From the NCBI GenBank assembly GCA_000415185.1, contig KE351649.1, positions 46,024-110,023 on the forward strand: a stretch of DNA of 64,000 bases, in the 5' to 3' direction. Below, piece by piece: positions 1 through 8,878 of this stretch. Every line of letters begins with the position of its first letter. Positions within the stretch are counted from its first letter, which is position 1. Under the pieces are notes generated by a model. It was not told where the DNA came from, ran no database searches, and was given only the letters and a program-made list of their open reading frames with translations. Both the position numbers and the translations under genes were made by a program. The stretch comes from Enterococcus faecalis 13-SD-W-01. Lineage in GTDB: Bacteria > Bacillota > Bacilli > Lactobacillales > Enterococcaceae.

Positions 1-697
1 CAGTGTCTCTAAATTGATTGGTTCTCCTCCAGGTTATGTCGGTTACGAAGAAGCTGGACAATTAACAGAACAAGTCCGTCGCAATCCTTACAGCTTGATC
101 TTGCTGGATGAAGTAGAAAAAGCACATCCAGATGTCTTGCATATGTTCTTGCAAATCTTGGATGACGGTCGTTTGACAGATGCACAAGGTCGAACAGTCA
201 GCTTCAAAGACACGATCATCATCATGACAAGTAATGCTGGTACTGGCAAAGTAGAAGCAAATGTCGGCTTTGGTGCTGCTCGCGAAGGTGTGACACGTTC
301 TGTTCTTAACCAATTGAACAACTATTTCACACCAGAATTCTTGAACCGCTTTGACGGCATCATCGAATTCAGTGCATTATCAAAAGAAAACTTGATGAAG
401 ATCGTCAGCTTGATGCTTGAGGAAGTCAATGATATGCTAGCTCCGCAACAATTGCACATCGATGTTCCGGAAACAGTAAAAGAAAAATTAGTAGACTTAG
501 GCTATGATCCTTCCATGGGTGCTCGTCCATTGCGTCGAACGATCCAAGAACAAATCGAAGACGGTATTGCTGAGTTTTATCTTGACCATCCAACGATCCA
601 TGATTTAAAAGCAAAATTGGATAAAGACGGTAAAATCGTCGTTACTTCAAAACCTGAACGATTAGCAAAAGAAGAAAATCCAGAAGCTGCTGAATAA
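1..697 (+). CDS. clpE: ClpE, Clp ATPase subunit, C-terminal part (5' end outside window)
   Basis: The frame is open from base 2 and ends with TAA at 695-697, so only the last about 230 residues are present. They cover most of the second AAA+ module: the pore-loop GYVGYEEAG, Walker [11 protein letters not shown], sensor-1 region IIMTSNAG, the arginine-finger segment [13 protein letters not shown] and the sensor-2 motif GARPLRR. Such HSP100 unfoldases feed substrates to ClpP or refold proteins in the cytoplasm. I prefer ClpE to ClpC because the tail ([14 protein letters not shown]) resembles streptococcal ClpE and the next gene is a DUF1827 gene, its usual companion; the distinguishing N-terminal zinc finger lies outside the window. 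A strong terminator follows. Confidence 0.8.
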   Translation, partial: SVSKLIGSPPGYVGYEEAGQLTEQVRRNPYSLILLDEVEKAHPDVLHMFLQILDDGRLTDAQGRTVSFKDTIIIMTSNAGTGKVEANVGFGAAREGVTRSVLNQLNNYFTPEFLNRFDGIIEFSALSKENLMKIVSLMLEEVNDMLAPQQLHIDVPETVKEKLVDLGYDPSMGARPLRRTIQEQIEDGIAEFYLDHPTIHDLKAKLDKDGKIVVTSKPERLAKEENPEAAE

Positions 698-743
698 ATT
701 TCTATTATGGCCAACTAACAAGTTGTCCATAAAAAAACAGCTA

Positions 744-787
744 ACTATGCGGCAAACATGAAGAAACGTTTGCTGCATAGTTTTTTT
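744..787 (+). terminator. Rho-independent terminator of clpE
   Basis: A 14-bp stem (744-757 with 768-781, one G-U pair) is followed by a run of T at 781-787. Confidence 0.9.
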
Positions 788-892
788 ATTGTTATTTTAC
801 ACTCTCCTTTCCAAGGCAAAATCCTTTCTATTTGATTAAAAACCCCTTATAATTAAATAAATCAACCCTTAATAACAAGAGAGGTGGGTACT

Positions 893-1213
893 ATGAAACT
901 AGTGAACGTAACGAATAGCCATTCGCGATTAGTGTTGAACCAGCTGGAAAATACAGATGCGTATCTGGCAAAAGTCTACACCGCAGGAAACACTACTGTC
1001 ATCTACACTGAAGCACCTGCACATAATGAGATTCTGCTCGTCAATAACAAACGCAACATCCAGCCAAATGAAGTCGCTGAAGTCAAAGAATATTTCTTAA
1101 AAAAAATCCCTAGCAACTTATATAAAGAAGACGAAATCTCAATCATCGAGTTGGAAGGTCTAGTAGAGATCTCTGTACCAAAACATGCCTCCGATGAAAG
1201 ATTAGCCATTTAA
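893..1213 (+). CDS. DUF1827 family protein
   Basis: A 106-residue cytoplasmic protein with no signal peptide or membrane segment. It resembles the DUF1827 family, a lactic-acid-bacterial family of unknown function commonly found beside clpE. I chose ATG 893 because AGAGAGGTGG ends about 5 bases upstream; the earlier in-frame GTG at 884 lies inside that ribosome site. A -10-like TATAAT at 848-853 lies upstream, but I see no good -35 box. A terminator separates it from clpE, so it has its own transcript. Function is not deducible from sequence; a role in protein quality control would only be inference from position. Confidence 0.75.
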   Translation: MKLVNVTNSHSRLVLNQLENTDAYLAKVYTAGNTTVIYTEAPAHNEILLVNNKRNIQPNEVAEVKEYFLKKIPSNLYKEDEISIIELEGLVEISVPKHASDERLAI

Positions 1214-1327
1214 GAAATGTCGCAATAAACGTTTTTTACTTAGTGCAGAAGATCAGCTTTGCGTACATCCCTTGTTCGAAGCAGGTTCAATCAGCTTCGA
1301 CTTGATAATTTGCAGAAAAATCAGATC

Positions 1328-1362
1328 AACCGAGCAGTTTTTAAAAAGCTGCTCGGTTTTTT
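1328..1362 (+). terminator. Terminator of the DUF1827 gene
   Basis: A 10-bp stem (AACCGAGCAG with CTGCTCGGTT, 1328-1337 and 1349-1358) is followed by T6. Confidence 0.85.
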
Positions 1363-1365
1363 GTG

Positions 1366-1575
1366 CTATTGCTTCTTCCTTTTTTTCGCTTCTTTTGCTT
1401 CTTTTGCTTCTTTCTTTTTTGGTGCAGGATTGCTGTCAATGATTTCTCTTACTTCTTTGACTATTTGCGGCTGCTTTTCCCAATCTTTGATATCTAATAG
1501 TCGGCATAATTTGAGCATGTCTGTCTTTTTCTGTAATTTTCTTTGTTTTTTCTGCGCTTCTGTTTCGTTTGTCAT
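1366..1575 (-). CDS. Small lysine-rich protein of unknown function
   Basis: A 69-residue charged protein starting MTNETEAQ. The start at 1575 is fixed by AGGAGGC at 1584-1590; the frame stays open further upstream but has no ribosome site there. The middle (about 20-48) could fold as a helix pair. The C-terminus is a run of K-E-A repeats ending KKRKKQ, encoded by tandem 9-bp units around 1385-1412. The very basic tail could bind nucleic acid, but this is a guess. It lies just downstream of the prfC terminator and converges on the DUF1827 gene. Coding is supported by the ribosome site and frame, not by a recognised family. Confidence 0.6.
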   Translation of the reverse strand: MTNETEAQKKQRKLQKKTDMLKLCRLLDIKDWEKQPQIVKEVREIIDSNPAPKKKEAKEAKEAKKRKKQ

Positions 1576-1673
1576 TTGAAAATGCCTCCTTTTCTTTTTA
1601 CTAATAAGATACGCAGAAAAACAGGAAAATTTTTTATTTTTATAAAAATTTGCGGTTTTCTCATTTTGTCCGC

Positions 1674-1710
1674 ACAAAAAAGCAGCTGATCATTTACAGA
1701 TCAGCTGCTT
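1674..1710 (-). terminator. Terminator of prfC
   Basis: A perfect 11-bp stem (1681-1691 with 1699-1709) has an A5 run on its left, which is T5 on the minus strand. Confidence 0.85.
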
Positions 1711-1727
1711 GCTTTATTGTTTTATTT

Positions 1728-3308
1728 TTATAGAAGTGTTTTTAATTCAACATCTGGATACTTGTCCGCAAACCAGCGTTCCGCAAACTGATTTTCAAAT
1801 AGGAACAATGGTTGATCAAAGCGGTCACGCGCTAAGATGTTTCGGCTTGAACTCATTCTTTCGTCTAAGTCTTCCGGATTGATCCAGCGTGCGATCTTAT
1901 TCCCCATTGGCGACATGATGACTTCTGCATTGTATTCATTCATCATTCGATATTGGAACACTTCAAACTGCAATTGACCAACAGCGCCGATAATATACTC
2001 TTCTGTTAAATAAGTTTTGTATAATTGGATCGCGCCTTCTTGCACTAATTGATAGATCCCTTTATGGAAAGATTTTTGTTTCATGACATTTTTAGCAGTG
2101 ACTTTCATGAACAGCTCTGGGGTAAATGAAGGCAGTTCTTCATAAGCAACTTTTAATTTTCCTTCATAAATCGTATCACCGATCTGATAATTCCCTGTAT
2201 CGTACACACCAATGATATCGCCAGCTACTGCTTGTTCCACATTTTCTCTGGCATCAGCCATAAATTGTGTCACGTTGCTCAATTTCATTTTTTTGCCAGT
2301 ACGTTCTAAAGTCACATCCATCCCGCGCTCAAAAGTACCGGAACAAATACGGACAAAAGCAATTCTATCGCGGTGCGCTGGGTTCATATTTGCTTGGATC
2401 TTAAATACAAAACCAGAGAATTCTTCTTCGTAAGGACTCACAGTCTCTTCTTCTCTTGTGTTATGTGCGTATGGAGATGGCGCTAGATCAACAAAGGTCT
2501 CCAAGAATGTTTGAACGCCGAAGTTTGTTAAAGCTGAACCAAAAAATACTGGTGTTTGTTCTCCACGAGCAATCTTTTCTTCGTCAAAAGCATCACCAGC
2601 TTCTTTCAACAGCTCTACTTCTTCTAATACTTGCTGATACACGCTGTCTTCTGTCAATGGATGGTTTTCAGGCAGCAAGCCTTCTTCATCCAAAACAGCA
2701 AAACGCTCATCGTTATAGTTTTCTGGACGATAGAATTCCACTCGATTATTGTGGATGTCATAAAGACCTTCCAATCCTTTTCCCATACCGATCGGCCAAT
2801 TCATTGGGTAAGATTCAATATCTAAAAGTTCTTCCAATTCTTCTAAAAGCTCCAAAGGTTCGCGACCGTCACGATCTAGTTTATTGATAAATGTAAAAAT
2901 CGGGATACCGCGTTTTTTAACAACTTTGAAGAGTTTCTTTGTTTGTGCTTCGATCCCTTTCGCGCTGTCGATGACCATCACTGCACTGTCTACGGCCATC
3001 AATGTTCGATACGTATCTTCTGAGAAATCTTCATGTCCAGGTGTATCCAAAATATTGACGCGTTTTCCCTGATAATCAAACTGCATCACCGAACTCGTAA
3101 CAGAGATTCCACGCTGCTTTTCGATCTCCATCCAGTCAGATTTCGCAAAATTTCCTGTTTTCTTTCCTTTAACTGTTCCGGCTTGACGTATCGCTCCCCC
3201 AAATAAAAGCAATTGTTCTGTGATCGTTGTTTTCCCCGCATCCGGATGGGAAATGATCGCAAATGTTCTTCTGCTGTCTACTTGCTGTTTCAAATTTGAA
3301 TTATTCAT
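1728..3308 (-). CDS. prfC: Peptide chain release factor 3 (RF3)
   Basis: A 526-residue translational GTPase, full length for RF3. The G domain is clear: G1 [14 protein letters not shown]3 [12 protein letters not shown]4 NKLDRD. After it come domain II and an RF3-type C-terminal domain. RF3 drives release of RF1 or RF2 from the ribosome after peptide release. EF-G is excluded by the length and by the RF3-specific start of the G domain. The gene is flanked by terminators and appears monocistronic; its ribosome site (CGGAG) is modest. Confidence 0.95.
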   Translation of the reverse strand: MNNSNLKQQVDSRRTFAIISHPDAGKTTITEQLLLFGGAIRQAGTVKGKKTGNFAKSDWMEIEKQRGISVTSSVMQFDYQGKRVNILDTPGHEDFSEDTYRTLMAVDSAVMVIDSAKGIEAQTKKLFKVVKKRGIPIFTFINKLDRDGREPLELLEELEELLDIESYPMNWPIGMGKGLEGLYDIHNNRVEFYRPENYNDERFAVLDEEGLLPENHPLTEDSVYQQVLEEVELLKEAGDAFDEEKIARGEQTPVFFGSALTNFGVQTFLETFVDLAPSPYAHNTREEETVSPYEEEFSGFVFKIQANMNPAHRDRIAFVRICSGTFERGMDVTLERTGKKMKLSNVTQFMADARENVEQAVAGDIIGVYDTGNYQIGDTIYEGKLKVAYEELPSFTPELFMKVTAKNVMKQKSFHKGIYQLVQEGAIQLYKTYLTEEYIIGAVGQLQFEVFQYRMMNEYNAEVIMSPMGNKIARWINPEDLDERMSSSRNILARDRFDQPLFLFENQFAERWFADKYPDVELKTLL

Positions 3309-3404
3309 TATTTACTCCGTTTCTACTTACTTATATTATGCTTTCTCTTGCTCAACTCAGATAGTATATCATTTTTAGCAGGATATTTTAATACTTTTCC
3401 CCAT

Positions 3405-3443
3405 GAAAAAAAGGAAGAGCCTTTCAAATGGACAAGGCCTTCC
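3405..3443 (-). terminator. Terminator of the CNNM/CorC gene
   Basis: A hairpin (GGAAGGCCTT with AAGGCTCTTCC, one bulge) between 3413 and 3443, followed on the minus strand by T7. Confidence 0.85.
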
Positions 3444-3477
3444 TTCAACTTTTGAAGATATAAACCAAAGCAGTTCT

Positions 3478-4854
3478 TTATCTGCGCGGCTCGTCTTCTT
3501 CAAATTCTTTTCTAAAGTAACGGCGGTCCTCTTCTGGAAGAACCTCTGTTTCTTCTGGATCATGGAATTTCACACGTATTTTCAAGACACGTGAACCTTC
3601 CATTTCTTCCGTGATCAAGGTGATGTTATCAACGTCGAATGACATGGTCTCTCCTTCATCAGGGATCATCCCCAATGCAGTGATCAAGTAACCCGCCATC
3701 GTGTCAACGTCACTCATATGAAGATCTGTTTCAAATAATTCATTGAACTCGTCGATCAGCATACGCCCTTGGATAATATATTCGTGGTCATCGACTTTCT
3801 CATACAGATTCTCTACTTCATCGGATTCATCATCGATTTCACCGACGATTTCTTCCAGTAAATCTTCTAATGTAGCTAAACCAACGACACCGCCATATTC
3901 ATCCAATAAAATCGCCATTTGATTTTGTGTTTTCTTTAATTCATATAACAAGTCATCGATAAAAATCGTTTCAGGGACAAATAATGGTTCTTGGATGATT
4001 TTTTTCATATCCAATTGTTCAAACCCAAATTTGTGTGCTGCTTTTAAGAGATTCTTCGTATGAAGGATCCCAACGACTTTATCTTTATCTTCATCATAAA
4101 CAGGAATTCTTGAAAAATTCTCTGATAATACGTCATTGATATTCTCTTCGATCGTATCATTGATATCGATCATAAAGGCATCGGTTCTAGGGACCATGAC
4201 TTCTCTGGCTACTTTTGTGTCTAAAGAAAACACTCCTTGCAGCATTTCTAATTCGTCATTATCTAAAACACCTTCTGTTTCAAGCATATACCGCATTTCA
4301 TCACGTGTCATTTTTGAATCTTCGTCATCGAAAGTCATAGGCGTGATTCTTGCCAGCAAACTTGTCGAAGCTGAAAGCAGCCAGACGAAAGGTTTTGCGA
4401 CAACACCGATGATTTGGATAAAACGTGAAGTAGCCTGTGCCACTTCTTCTGATTTGTTCAGCGCGATTCGTTTCGGATACAACTCGCCGAAAACGATGGA
4501 AACATAAGTCAAAATCGCAAGTACAATGATGTTTGCAATATTCTTAGCAGCAGGTCCTCCACCTAAAAGCGGTGCTAAACGTGTCGATAACGTATTAGCT
4601 AAAGACGCCCCTGATAAGATATTGACCAAAGTGATACCCACTTGGATCGTTGACAGGAAGTTCGTTGGGTCTTGTAAAACTTTCAACAACTTTTGAGATT
4701 TGACATTTCCTTCTTCTGCTTTTTGTTCGACACGGCTCTTATTGATTGAAACGACAGCAATCTCTGAAGCCGCTAAAAAAGCATTGATCAGCGTTAAAAC
4801 AATCAGTAATAAAATCTGCGCTAACAGCGACTGACTCTCAGGGTCAGCATTCAT
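3478..4854 (-). CDS. CNNM/CorC ('hemolysin') family membrane protein with CBS domains
   Basis: A 458-residue membrane protein. In order: a DUF21/CNNM domain with four hydrophobic segments (about 1-200, beginning LLAQILLLIVLTLINAFLAASEIAVVS), a CBS pair (about 215-340, with VPRTDAFMIDI and ILLDEYGGVVGLATLEDLLEEIVGEI), and a CorC/HlyC-type C-terminal domain (about 360-440). Related proteins are linked to Mg2+ efflux, for example B. subtilis MpfA; the name hemolysin is historical. The CBS pair probably senses nucleotides. The start is supported by TAAGGAGA. The ion specificity is inferred from the family. Confidence 0.88.
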   Translation of the reverse strand: MNADPESQSLLAQILLLIVLTLINAFLAASEIAVVSINKSRVEQKAEEGNVKSQKLLKVLQDPTNFLSTIQVGITLVNILSGASLANTLSTRLAPLLGGGPAAKNIANIIVLAILTYVSIVFGELYPKRIALNKSEEVAQATSRFIQIIGVVAKPFVWLLSASTSLLARITPMTFDDEDSKMTRDEMRYMLETEGVLDNDELEMLQGVFSLDTKVAREVMVPRTDAFMIDINDTIEENINDVLSENFSRIPVYDEDKDKVVGILHTKNLLKAAHKFGFEQLDMKKIIQEPLFVPETIFIDDLLYELKKTQNQMAILLDEYGGVVGLATLEDLLEEIVGEIDDESDEVENLYEKVDDHEYIIQGRMLIDEFNELFETDLHMSDVDTMAGYLITALGMIPDEGETMSFDVDNITLITEEMEGSRVLKIRVKFHDPEETEVLPEEDRRYFRKEFEEDEPRR

Positions 4855-4983
4855 AATCGCATTCTCTCCTTATTTGTTTGTAGAAAAAGAGGCTGCAGAA
4901 AATGGCAGATTTGTTTGATCTGGATGATCCCACTTCTATCATTTCCTCACAACCGCCCTCTCAGCAATTGATTAGTCTCTAAA

Positions 4984-5012
4984 ATCGTATCACAAAGGCT
5001 TTTTCTTTGCAA
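4984..5012 (-). promoter_or_regulatory. Predicted promoter of the CNNM/CorC gene
   Basis: Minus-strand TTGCAA, 17-base spacer, TACGAT, with an extended -10 TG one base upstream. Confidence 0.55.
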
Positions 5013-5027
5013 TAAAAATAGCACTGA

Positions 5028-6146
5028 TTACTGTGTTGTCGCAATTTTCTTCGCATTTTCGTTTTTCTTGTCTTCTCTGATACTTTTTGCGATATAGACG
5101 ATGATCGTTTTACAGATCGCATAAAACGGCACACCTAGGAAAATCCCTAGAAGACCAGCGATATTTCCAGCCACAAGCAAGACGATGATGATCGTCAAAG
5201 GATGGATCTGCAATGATTTTCCAATCACGTTTGGGTAAATGATGTTACCGTCAAGTTGTTGTACGATCAAGACAACCACACAACATAACAATGCTTTGAA
5301 TGGTTCATTGAACACTGTAACAAGGAAAGCTGGCGCTAACCCTAAATATGGTCCAAGGTATGGGATCAAATTCGTCAATCCTGCGATCACACCGAACAAA
5401 AAGGCATATTCTACACCAATCATCCAATAACCCAAGAAAGTAAACGTTCCAACAAACAAACATTCGATCGCTTGCCCGCTGATATAATTTGCCAAGGTTT
5501 TATTCAACTGGCCAAGTAATTCAACAATTTGATTTTTTCTTTTTTCAGGAAAAAGATGTTGAACATTCGGTACAAGCTTCTCACCATCTTTCAGCATATA
5601 AAAAAGTATAAACGGCGCTGTGATGATTACTACTGTAGCAGACGCGATAGAACCAACAATCGATCCTAGACTTGTCGATACTCCGCTTAAAAACTGCTGG
5701 ATGATCGTCCCATAAGAAATATCTAATTGATCCATGTATTTCCCTACATCAAGATCCTTGAATACTGGTAATTGTGAAATTTCTCTTAACCACGCTTCTA
5801 CTTCACGAACAAATTTCGGCATGTTGGAAGCTAGTGAAGACAGCTGCTGTACCAGATTAGGGATCACGCTAAGCAAGATCCATACGATAGCTGCCAGTAA
5901 TAAAAGAAGCACGATAACGACAGCCAGTGTTCGTTTGATTTTTGTCTTCATCAATAAGTTCACGATTGGATTCAATATGTAATAAAGAAAACCCGCGATC
6001 AATACTGGTGCAAACAATGTCGAGAAAAAAGTCCCGATTGGTTCAAAGACAAAATTGATTTTTGAAGAAACAAAAATCAACGTAGCAATAATCAATAATT
6101 CTAACGACCAAAACATTAATTTAGATTGTCGTAATTTTTCAAACAA
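5028..6146 (-). CDS. AI-2E family (PF01594) transporter
   Basis: A 372-residue polytopic membrane protein with about eight hydrophobic segments and the long middle extracytoplasmic region typical of the family. The family motif region LIPYLGPYLGLAPA and a conserved C-terminal QQLDGNIIYPNVIG are visible. Family members include a reported AI-2 exporter and Na+/H+ antiporters, so the substrate is open. The start is TTG at 6146, with AGGTGAGG a few bases upstream; an internal ATG lies 10 codons later without such a site. It is single and divergent from the GNAT gene. Confidence 0.85.
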   Translation of the reverse strand: MFEKLRQSKLMFWSLELLIIATLIFVSSKINFVFEPIGTFFSTLFAPVLIAGFLYYILNPIVNLLMKTKIKRTLAVVIVLLLLLAAIVWILLSVIPNLVQQLSSLASNMPKFVREVEAWLREISQLPVFKDLDVGKYMDQLDISYGTIIQQFLSGVSTSLGSIVGSIASATVVIITAPFILFYMLKDGEKLVPNVQHLFPEKRKNQIVELLGQLNKTLANYISGQAIECLFVGTFTFLGYWMIGVEYAFLFGVIAGLTNLIPYLGPYLGLAPAFLVTVFNEPFKALLCCVVVLIVQQLDGNIIYPNVIGKSLQIHPLTIIIVLLVAGNIAGLLGIFLGVPFYAICKTIIVYIAKSIREDKKNENAKKIATTQ

Positions 6147-6247
6147 AGTATCCTCACCTCTCTTTTACCAGTATATAGTATCTTATCTGAAATTTCTCTT
6201 TTTATTACAGAATTTTCCGTTTTTTTATTGATTGAGATGGTGTCCGC

Positions 6248-6276
6248 TTTTCATTTTTTACGCTTTCAAGTATACT
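6248..6276 (+). promoter_or_regulatory. Predicted promoter of the GNAT gene
   Basis: TTTTCA, 17-base spacer, TATACT, 25 bases upstream of the start codon. Confidence 0.45.
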
Positions 6277-6300
6277 ACTTCCTGAAAGGTGGCTGAACGA

Positions 6301-6735
6301 ATGAGAATCGTACAAACAAAAGATACAATGAGTGATATTTACCTTGATGCTGTTAGGATCAGACATCAAGTTTTCATGGTTGAACAAGGCGTTCCTCCTG
6401 AAAGAGAAATCGATAAAGACGAAGCAAACAGTGTGCATTTCGTTCTTTATTCCGATAATAAAGAACCAATGGCGACCGTTCGTCTGCTCCCATTAGAAAA
6501 TGGAAAAATGAAATTGCAGCGTATGGCTGTTTTAAAAGAGTATCGCCGACAAAATCTCGGAAAACAAATCGTCGAAGAAGCCGAAAATTTTGCAAGAAAA
6601 CATGGGTATAATACAATCTTGCTCGGCGCCCAACTTCCAGCAGTGCCATTCTATGAAAAAATGGGCTATCAATCGTATGGCGATGTGTTTATCGATGCGG
6701 GAATGGAGCATTTGAATATGGAGAAGAGGTTGTGA
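6301..6735 (+). CDS. GNAT family N-acetyltransferase (ElaA/YjcF-like)
   Basis: A 144-residue single-domain acetyltransferase. The acetyl-CoA-binding region is LQRMAVLKEYRRQNLGKQIVEEA (Q/RxxGxG/A type), followed by PAVPFYEKMGYQ. The N-terminal RIRHQVFMVEQGVPPEREID is typical of the YjcF/ElaA group. I start it at ATG 6301; the GTG at 6289 sits inside the AAAGGTGG ribosome site. Substrate unknown. The stop codon lies inside the first 11 bases of a dispersed repeat, so the repeat box supplies the last codons and the stop. Confidence 0.85.
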   Translation: MRIVQTKDTMSDIYLDAVRIRHQVFMVEQGVPPEREIDKDEANSVHFVLYSDNKEPMATVRLLPLENGKMKLQRMAVLKEYRRQNLGKQIVEEAENFARKHGYNTILLGAQLPAVPFYEKMGYQSYGDVFIDAGMEHLNMEKRL

Positions 6736-6880
6736 ACTCAGAGCTCTGCTTTGAGCATTAAGAAAAATTTTTCGAAAGTCGCTTCTCAGACTTTTGCGAA
6801 AATTTGACTTAATGCCGAGAAGCAGCTGAGTGAACACCGTTTATAGAGATTGTAAAAGAACCGCTTAACTTCAAGCAATC
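6726..6880 (+). repeat. Dispersed stop-codon-associated repeat, copy A
   Basis: Starts with GAGGTTGTGAA over the GNAT stop codon. A body shared with the copy after map follows (TCTGCTTTGAGCA, GTCGCTTCTCAGACTTTTG). It ends with TTAATGCCGAGAAGCAGC and GTGAACACCGTTT (about 6809-6842). A degraded second unit (AGAGATTGTAAAAGA ... AACTTCAAGC) follows at 6844-6876. The rest of the 341-base gap before 7077 holds only two terminators. Confidence 0.75.
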
Positions 6881-6890
6881 AACCCTAATA

Positions 6891-6934
6891 AAAAATCCAG
6901 GAAACATGAAAAGCTGTTTCCTGGATTTTTTCTG
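6891..6934 (+). terminator. Terminator downstream of the GNAT gene and repeat A
   Basis: A 12-bp stem (AATCCAGGAAAC with GTTTCCTGGATT) followed by a T run; A-rich on the other side, so possibly bidirectional. Confidence 0.85.
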
Positions 6935-6967
6935 TTTTTTAAATTCTGTCAGTTCTTTTTTACCAAC

Positions 6968-7014
6968 AAAAAACCGGACAAGAAGGATGGTGGAAACACC
7001 TCTCTCTTATCCGG
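6968..7014 (-). terminator. Terminator of ntdP
   Basis: Minus strand: CCGGATAAGA pairs with TCTTGTCCGG around an inner GAGGTG/CCACC stem, then T6. Confidence 0.85.
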
Positions 7015-7076
7015 CTGTTGAAGCAAGACTTTTACTCTTTGCTTACGTTTTTCTCAAAGTTAAGTTCTACCTCTGA

Positions 7077-7610
7077 TTATTTGCGCGACAATTGCTTGTA
7101 ACGGTTGTACCAAATATCGATATAGCCTTCTGAGAACGGCCCTTCTCCATTATTGATCCAGTCAACCAAAATCTTCACATTTTCTTTTAGGATGAAATCG
7201 ATATCTTTCGGATAATCCATCAGCTTGCTGTGCATCTCGTACTCATCAACATCCAATAAACGCTTCTCACCATCAGGGAAAACCTTGATATCCAAATCAT
7301 AATCGATATACTTCAAGGCTTCATCATCTAGTAGGAAAGGTGAAGCTAGATTACAATAATAGGAAACCCCCTTTTCTCTAATCATTGCTATTACATTAAA
7401 CCAGTATTTCTCGTGGAAATAAACGATTGCTGGTTCGCGAGTCACCCATCTTCTGCCGTCAGATTCAGTTACTAACGTATGATCATTTACACCGATCACC
7501 GAGTGTTCGCTTGTTTTCAATATCATGGTATCACGCCACGTTCGATGCAATTTGCCGTTGTGTTTGTAACTTTGGATCGTTACAAACTCTCCTTCTTTTG
7601 GAACTCCCAT
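7077..7610 (-). CDS. ntdP: DUF402 nucleoside tri-/diphosphatase (NtdP type)
   Basis: A 177-residue cytoplasmic protein of the DUF402/UPF0374 family. Conserved parts include the N-terminal [17 protein letters not shown], the metal-site region [31 protein letters not shown] and the following DVDEYE. The S. aureus homologue (SA1684) hydrolyses nucleoside tri- and diphosphates; the same activity is inferred here. Start ATG 7610 with AAGGG upstream. A 7-bp hairpin (AAGCAAA with TTTGCTT, 7624-7640) lies directly before the ribosome site and might affect its access. It has its own promoter overlapping the mutY stop codon. Confidence 0.82.
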   Translation of the reverse strand: MGVPKEGEFVTIQSYKHNGKLHRTWRDTMILKTSEHSVIGVNDHTLVTESDGRRWVTREPAIVYFHEKYWFNVIAMIREKGVSYYCNLASPFLLDDEALKYIDYDLDIKVFPDGEKRLLDVDEYEMHSKLMDYPKDIDFILKENVKILVDWINNGEGPFSEGYIDIWYNRYKQLSRK

Positions 7611-7679
7611 AGCGACCCTTCCTTAAGCAAATTTTTTGCTTTGTATTCGGGTGTTGTTCATTACACCGACATCGTAATT

Positions 7680-7708
7680 ATTATATCAATAAAAAGCTTC
7701 TTTGCCTA
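7680..7708 (-). promoter_or_regulatory. Predicted promoter of ntdP
   Basis: Minus-strand TAGGCA, 17 bases, TATAAT with an extended -10 (TGATATAAT). The -35 box overlaps the mutY stop codon. Confidence 0.55.
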
Positions 7709-8878
7709 GAAAGGATTACGATAGTTTTGATTTTTCTCTAATTGATCGACCAACTTGACTTGCGGTTTTGGGAAAACAAGCGAATCAAATTTTTCCGGAC
7801 TGATCCAGCGCCCATTTTCATTGTCTGGAAAAGCCCCTGCATTTCGCCCATAAAACAGCAGGATATGCCATTTCAAATGGCTGAAAATGTGTGTGACTTC
7901 TCCCAGATGACGCTTTTGCCAGACGACTGGCCAATCAGCTGGAAAAGGAAATTCTTCGCTTTCCGCGACTTGGTCAAAATCAAATAATGTAGGTTCTTCT
8001 TGTTCTTCCCAGCGTTTTTTCCATGCTAAGAATTCTTGTTCGTTTAACTCAAATAAAGGAAAGGTCCACATGTTTGCCAGCAGTTTTTGATTCGTCCGCT
8101 GTTCAAGATAGAATTCACCGTTTTGGTTTTCTACAGCTGCTGCGACATAATAAACATCTTTCGGCTTTGTTTTTTTCGTTTTAACTGGGAAAGAAGTCTG
8201 GATACCTTTTTCATAAGCTAAGCAGTATTTTTGGATCGGACAGCTTTCGCATCTCGGTGATGTCGGCGTACAGATCGACGACCCAAGATCCATCATTGCC
8301 TGATTGAATTCACCTGGATGCTGCGGATCGATGATTTTACGCATTGCTTCATCAAAAACTTTGCGGCTTGATGCTTTTGCTATGTCTGCTTCGATACAAA
8401 ACAACCGGCTGACTACACGCATGACATTTCCGTCAATTGCAGGTTCAGGCAACTCAAATGCGATACTGGAGATTGCACCTGCCGTATAAGGACCAATGCC
8501 TTTCAGCGAGCTGATTTCTTCCAATGTGTCAGGCATTTTCCCATCGAATTCTTCCATGATCTGCTGGGCTGCTTTTTGGATATTTCGGACTCTGGAATAA
8601 TACCCCAGACCTTCCCAAGCTTTCAACAAGCGTTCTTCTGGCGCATTGGCCAAGTCTTCGATCGTTGGGAACCATTCCATAAAACGATAAAAATAATCGA
8701 TTACTGTATCTACTCTTGTTTGCTGCAGCATGATTTCTGAGATCCAAATACGATAGGGGTCGCGGTCATAGCGCCAAGGAAGGTTTCTTTTTTCCTTTTC
8801 ATACCAGTCTACAAATTCCGTCTGAAAACTTTTGATTTCTTCTTCAGACCATGTTTCCCAATATTTTTCTTCACTCAT
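7706..8878 (-). CDS. mutY: A/G-specific adenine glycosylase MutY
   Basis: About 390 residues, full length. It has the EndoIII-fold catalytic core with SEIMLQQTRVDTV, the helix-hairpin-helix LKGIGPYTAGAI followed by the catalytic-Asp segment PAIDGNVMRV, and an iron-sulfur loop with Cys spacing as in CTPTSPRCESCPIQKYC. A NUDIX-like domain that reads 8-oxoG follows. It removes A mispaired with 8-oxoG. I chose ATG 8878, preceded by AAAGGAAG; the ATG at 8899 lies deeper in recX and lacks a site. The start overlaps the recX end by 8 bases, so the two are probably coupled. Confidence 0.95.
   Translation of the reverse strand: MSEEKYWETWSEEEIKSFQTEFVDWYEKEKRNLPWRYDRDPYRIWISEIMLQQTRVDTVIDYFYRFMEWFPTIEDLANAPEERLLKAWEGLGYYSRVRNIQKAAQQIMEEFDGKMPDTLEEISSLKGIGPYTAGAISSIAFELPEPAIDGNVMRVVSRLFCIEADIAKASSRKVFDEAMRKIIDPQHPGEFNQAMMDLGSSICTPTSPRCESCPIQKYCLAYEKGIQTSFPVKTKKTKPKDVYYVAAAVENQNGEFYLEQRTNQKLLANMWTFPLFELNEQEFLAWKKRWEEQEEPTLFDFDQVAESEEFPFPADWPVVWQKRHLGEVTHIFSHLKWHILLFYGRNAGAFPDNENGRWISPEKFDSLVFPKPQVKLVDQLEKNQNYRNPF

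Noticed and set aside
832..853. Promoter TTGATT/TATAAT before the DUF1827 gene
   Set aside because: The spacer is only 10 bases, so the two boxes cannot work together; the TATAAT alone is mentioned in that gene's entry.
1259..1579. 106-codon plus-strand frame with a hydrophobic segment (FFLFFASFASFASFFFG)
   Set aside because: It is the reverse of the K-E-A repeat of the minus-strand small gene, crosses a terminator and has no start signal.
2456..2887. 143-codon open frame on the plus strand inside prfC
   Set aside because: It lies wholly opposite the conserved RF3 coding sequence, has no ribosome site and its product resembles nothing; an antisense shadow.
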